Below are positions 57,996 through 64,000 of a DNA stretch of 64,000 nucleotides, in pieces. The number at the start of each line of letters is the position of its first letter. Within the stretch, counting starts at the first letter, position 1. The DNA lies in contig NZ_OUND01000002.1 in the NCBI RefSeq assembly GCF_900343025.1, forward strand, positions 62,001 through 126,000, given 5' to 3'. The position numbers were made by a program, and so were the translations under genes. The notes beneath the pieces were generated by a model that was not told the origin of the DNA, ran no database searches, and saw only the letters and a program-made list of their open reading frames with translations. The stretch comes from Arsenophonus endosymbiont of Aleurodicus floccissimus. Lineage in GTDB: Bacteria > Pseudomonadota > Gammaproteobacteria > Enterobacterales > Enterobacteriaceae.

Positions 57996-60449
57996 TTATG
58001 GCGATAAAAGCAATTGTGATAAGCGATTAAGATCAGACTGAATAGCGCCCGCCGTCACATCACGTCCAGCACCATGCCCCCTAATTATTAACGGATTATC
58101 ACGATACCAAGGACTTTTTAAGGCAAAAACATTATCACCGGGTAATAACGCGGCCAATGGATAATCAGGTAGAACAGCTTCAACACCGACTTGGGCGCGT
58201 TTCTTAGTGGCAATCAAAGCGAGCAACATAACGTAACACCATGCCCATTTCCTGAGCAGCTTGGAAACGTTGTGCCATTTGTTCATTAATGACCATACTA
58301 TTTTCAAAAAACGCATCCAGATCACCGGCTGCAGCTTCGGCAGGAACTAATGACTCAACCCGTACCCTGTTCAGTTTCAATTTCATACCCTGCTTCACGT
58401 GCCAAAATGATCAATTTATGCATCACATCTTGCCCAGAAAGATTAATTCGTGGATCTGACTCGGTTAAGCCTTGCTGCCAAGCTTGCTCAACCAATTGAT
58501 TAAACGGTACCGTGCCATCGAATTATAAAAATAACCAAGATAAGGTACCAGAAAAAACATCACTAATAGAAAGGATATTATCACCACTCTCTTTTAAATC
58601 ACGGACAGTATAATTTATTGGTAATCCCGCCCCGACTGTCGCGTTATACAGCCAGTATCGGCGTGTTTTTGCAAAGGCATCACGGATCCTGACGGTAGTC
58701 ATCGCTCGCCAGAACGCCGGGTATCTTATTAGCACTGATTAGATGAAAACCGTAACTCGTAAAATCAAGATAGCTTTTGGCTAATAAGTCACTAACTGTT
58801 ATATCCAGTATAACTAGATCATTAAATGGATGATCTCGCATCCAAAGAAAAAGCGCTTTATCCTGATGAATTGTGGCTTCATGATCAAAAAAAGCTAATA
58901 CTCTACTTGGATCGATGCCCTCATAATTTAACAAGCTACGGCAACTATCGACTACACCTGCGAGAATAAATTCAAAATCACTACGAGCGGAAATCGTTTT
59001 TTGCTCGGTAGCAAATAATTCCAGCCAGCGAGAACCAATATTACCTTTACCAAACAGAACCAAGGCAATACGTTTTTCTGCCCTAAATAAGCTCTGGTGT
59101 AATCTCTGAACCAAATGTGATGTTTGAGTTGTGCGTAAAACAGCAACTAGGCTTATTTCTTCTTCATAATGCCAAATAAATTCAACTGGTTGATCTTTTA
59201 ATTGTTGATAGAAACGATGACTATGTAGGGGATTTTTACCAACGCCCGCGCCGACAATTGCCATTAAAGAAAAATGATCACGTAACGATAATTTTTCTAC
59301 TACCACAATCTGCTTTAATAGCGCCAGAGCACTAGCAGCAACTTCAGAGGTATAACATAACTGGATGAATTTTCGATCTGGATGTAAACCAGTCTCTAAT
59401 GGCCGCAATTGATTTTACTTTAGCAATAAATCGATATTTTTATAGATTTGGCTAAAATTTTGCTGAGTTGCCACGATTAATTCGACCAGACAAACATCAT
59501 CATAGCTGGTAACAATTTTGACACCCGTACCTGATGCCAAAACACGTTCTATTTTTGTCGAACCCTGTTCAGGCTGATAACTACATCTAAGTTGTAACTC
59601 AATATTAGTGACAGAAATTGGCTGTAAGGTGCGAATATGAAGCACTGGTGCCGCTAAACGCCCTAATTCACTAGCTTCATCAAGGCGTAATAGTGGCAGC
59701 AAACAAGCATCTTTGACTTTGCGTGGATCAGCACTGTATACACCCGCAACATCACTCCAGATAGTTACTTTATTAACCTCCGCTAACGCCCCCACTTGGG
59801 TTGCTGAATAATCACTACCATTACGCCCTAGTAATACCGTTTTACCTTGTTTACTTTGGGCAATAAAACCCGTCACTACCAACCGTTTATTGGCATGTTG
59901 TTGCAAAAGCTGTTGTAATAATGGGCGTGATAGGGTTTCATCTACTTGGGGTTGAGCAGCAAACTCTGCCCGCAAGAAAAGCCGTGCATCTAACCAATGA
60001 CTAGCCAAACCGAATTCTTCTAATACCGCGTACATCAAACGCGCAGACCAAATTTCCCCATGACCAACAATTTCTGCATAAATATTATCATGGATTGGTT
60101 TATCTACTAACGTGCTTAAACGATCAAGCTAAGCTAAAAAAGCTAACTTTACTATCTGTGCTTTTTTGTCAGGTAATAACCCAATGATAAGATCTTGTTG
60201 ATAACGGCGAATTACCTGCTGTACCTGATTAGCTAAAACACTATCTGTTTGACTTAATTTCAGCCAATCAATTAACTGATTGGTTGTTGTTCCTGACGCA
60301 GATACCACCATTAAATCACCTGCATGGCTATAATTTGCCATGATATTAGCGACTCGCTAATAACATTTTACATCAGCCCAACTACTACCACCAAATTTAT
60401 GTAATTGACGATGGTGATATTTTACTGCTCCCGCTGTCACTGCATTCAT
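57996..60449 (-). pseudogene. metL: Aspartokinase II/homoserine dehydrogenase II MetL, degraded
   Basis: MetL does the first and third steps from aspartate toward methionine. ATG 60449 (MNAVTAGAVKYHHRQLHKFGGSSWADVKCY) then TAG at 60357-60359 in place of a Leu codon; YLRV is the normal text. Later blocks: GRNGSDYSATQVGALAEV, WSDVAGVYSADPRKVKDACL (kinase), VLFGKGNIGSRWLELF (NAD-binding of the dehydrogenase), YNATVGAGLPINYTVRDL, DVTAGAIQSDLNRLSQLL. Breaks near 60125, 59405-59415, 58690, 58530 and 58390-58210. ~810 codons, full length. Start lies 11 bases after the metB shred. Confidence 0.93.
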
Positions 60450-60459
60450 GATAAGAAAG

Positions 60460-60560
60460 TTACCTCTTCGCTACTAGCTGAAACGCATTACCTAAATCTT
60501 CAATAGCTACTGAAAAACTTAATAAATTTTTATTGGTAGTTGCTAACTTACATCAAATAA
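60460..60560 (-). pseudogene. metB: C-terminal shred of MetB (cystathionine gamma-synthase)
   Basis: Minus-strand frame NLLSFSVAIED then LGNAFQLVAKR and TAA (60460-60462). Relatives end ...LLRISVGIED plus about 15 residues and a tail like ENGFRAANKG; the match to the final ~30 residues of MetB and its position just before metL support the call. The remaining ~360 codons are missing: only ~300 bases separate this from metJ, so one large deletion removed the body of metB. Confidence 0.6.
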
Positions 60561-60866
60561 TACGCTGCTAATATAGCACTTAACCAATGACATATGGTTA
60601 ACATTATTAGTTCAACTAACATAATATCGATTCACTAAAAAAATTAAAAAGATAATCAAATATAACCAAATGGACATGAAGATGTTAATACATCTGGAAA
60701 TCCAAAATACTTTACGTTTAAATCAAGTAATGGGATAATTATCAATATTAAACTCGACAATAAACGATAAAATATTAGAAATTTATTAAACAAATTTTTG
60801 CCAATTAAGGCTATATTTATACAACAACTAAATTCTTCTATTGATTGACTTAACTTAAGGTATCCC
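60561..60866. other. metJ upstream region
   Basis: About 300 bases between the metB remnant and metJ. Contains the candidate MetJ operator at 60680-60695 and TTAAGG (60853-60858) as ribosome site of metJ. Otherwise no feature seen. Confidence 0.45.
60680..60695. promoter_or_regulatory. Candidate tandem met boxes (MetJ operator)
   Basis: AGATGTTA-ATACATCT, two adjacent 8-mers that match the met box AGACGTCT at 5 and 6 of 8 positions; the pair is also a near-palindrome. MetJ binds at least two tandem boxes and in E. coli such boxes lie between metJ and metB. Position fits, sequence is degenerate in an AT-rich background. Confidence 0.4.
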
Positions 60867-61184
60867 ATGGCTGAATGGAATGGTGATTATGTTAGCCCTT
60901 ATGCTGAACATGGTAAAAAAAGCGAGCAAGTAAAAAAGATCACAGTATCTATCCCATTAAAAGTACTTAAAATTTTGACAGACGAGCGCACTCGTAGACA
61001 AATTAATAATTTACGCCATGCAACAAACAGTGAATTGCTATGTGAAGCGTTTTTACACGCCTTCACTGGTCAACCGTTACCAAATGACGATGATTTACGT
61101 AAAAAACGTGATGATGAGATTCCAGAAGCAGCAAAAATTATTATGCGCCAAAAAGGTATTTATCCAGACACATGGGAATATTAA
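60867..61184 (+). CDS. metJ: Methionine repressor MetJ
   Basis: Complete 105 residues, same length as E. coli MetJ and nearly identical. Ribbon-helix-helix repressor that binds met boxes with S-adenosylmethionine as corepressor. [19 protein letters not shown] carries the DNA-contacting beta strand (Lys/Thr) and helix [19 protein letters not shown] forms helix B; end PDTWEY. ATG 60867 is preceded by TTAAGG. Divergent from metL/metB, both dead. Its high conservation shows that other met or SAM-regulated targets remain. Confidence 0.97.
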   Translation: MAEWNGDYVSPYAEHGKKSEQVKKITVSIPLKVLKILTDERTRRQINNLRHATNSELLCEAFLHAFTGQPLPNDDDLRKKRDDEIPEAAKIIMRQKGIYPDTWEY

Positions 61185-61358
61185 TTATTTATCTTAATTC
61201 TTTAAAGATCAAATAATTAAAGTTTTTTGTAAAAATAGTCTTAGTCTAAAGGTTTTTAATTCAACAAATTTGGTTTCATATAACAGTAACACCCGGATAT
61301 TAAGCGAAGTGTTACTCCTATTATAAGCATGATTTTGGCTTGTATCATTGATCAATTA

Positions 61359-61574
61359 TTATTTTTTCATGCCTGGAATATTGAATCGCTGCTTAAAGCG
61401 ATCAACACGGCCGCCAGCAGCCACATCACGCTGTTTACCTGTATAGAATGGATGACATTTACCACAAACATCCAAATTCAGATCATGATTAACAGTTGAT
61501 TTAATTTTCATTACATTACCGCAAGAACAAGTCGCAGTAACTTCTTCATATTTAGGGTGAATATCTTTTTTCAT
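61359..61574 (-). CDS. rpmE: Ribosomal protein L31, zinc-binding type
   Basis: Complete 71 residues. [19 protein letters not shown] and [15 protein letters not shown] give the four cysteines (16, 18, 37, 40) of the zinc (C+) form. L31 bridges the 50S and 30S subunits. Ends [18 protein letters not shown] just upstream of the start codon on the minus strand contains the ribosome site. Divergent from priA, convergent with metJ, as in E. coli. Confidence 0.98.
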   Translation of the reverse strand: MKKDIHPKYEEVTATCSCGNVMKIKSTVNHDLNLDVCGKCHPFYTGKQRDVAAGGRVDRFKQRFNIPGMKK

Positions 61575-61787
61575 ATAGAAAACCTCTACTTAGGCCGCAT
61601 CGCTATCTAACCCTAACGCTAGACACCATACGTCAATATCAATTAAGAATAGTCGTTAGTAATCAAAATTACTAACAAAGGCGACGGATCATACAGAAAA
61701 TCTGTTTATAGCTCAATGAAATCTATTCAAATAATGTGATACTCTATCTTTATATGTCTTATAAATAAGCTGTATGACAATAATTAG

Positions 61788-63989
<2,202 letters not shown>

Positions 63990-64000
63990 TCGCTGCTATT

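Noticed and set aside
61285-61316. AGTAACAC / GTGTTACT inverted repeat between metJ and rpmE
   Set aside because: Only 8 bp with a 16-base loop and no T tract, too weak to call a terminator.

Overview
This window looks like a chromosomal piece of a low-GC gammaproteobacterium of the order Enterobacterales that has become host-restricted. Gene order follows the enterobacterial backbone (gmk-rpoZ-spoT-trmH-recG next to gltS and yicH; yihX-dtd-fabY; metL/metJ-rpmE-priA; glyQS; dppABCDF; yidQ-yidR), and protein similarity to Escherichia coli is high, but coding sequence is very AT-rich and about three quarters of recognisable genes are broken. Recent, unfinished erosion plus ShlA/HpmA-type adhesin relics fits an Arsenophonus-like (Morganellaceae) insect symbiont; that name is inference, the decay is directly visible.

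Layout. 1-6.5 kb: a nitrilase-family relic, a small unknown relic, dead mobA and mobB, dead gor, rlmJ with a late stop, an intact DUF1090 protein and dead yhjD. 6.7-24 kb: dead yhjJ, two degraded TpsA (haemagglutinin-like) genes, the wholly degraded dppABCDF operon, a degraded TpsB transporter, a tRNA-Pro(UGG) lacking its D-arm, then two more degraded TpsA genes on the other strand. 24-27 kb: intact glyS and glyQ. 27-37 kb: unknown relics, dead tag and avtA, intact yidQ, a broken outer-membrane barrel gene, dead yidR, yicG without an ATG start, dead ligB. 37.6-43.5 kb: gmk (frameshifted), rpoZ and spoT intact, trmH and recG dead. 43.5-50 kb: dead gltS, yicH, fabY, dtd, yihX. 50-55 kb: an odd metallophosphoesterase relic, intact typA, an unknown helical protein with an early stop. 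55-64 kb: dead ppc and metL, a shred of metB, then intact metJ, rpmE and priA.

What works. The genes with no visible defect are mainly information processing and stress response: glycyl-tRNA synthetase (both subunits), RNA polymerase omega, SpoT, TypA/BipA, ribosomal protein L31, PriA and MetJ, plus the small envelope proteins YidQ and a DUF1090 protein. What is lost is nutrient flexibility and redundancy: dipeptide import, Na+/glutamate symport, anaplerotic PEP carboxylase, aspartate-to-homoserine flux via MetL/MetB, molybdopterin dinucleotide cofactor, glutathione reductase, RecG and Tag repair, and two-partner-secreted adhesins. Lesions are of four repeated kinds: C-to-T style nonsense changes, homopolymer frameshifts, short in-frame deletions that remove catalytic loops, and loss of ATG start codons.

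No CRISPR array, intact insertion sequence or prophage was recognised. The best candidates for something undescribed are a 163-codon unknown reading frame with four internal stops (31201-31689), the 344-codon unknown gene at 53824-54858, and the four-copy TpsA set around dpp.
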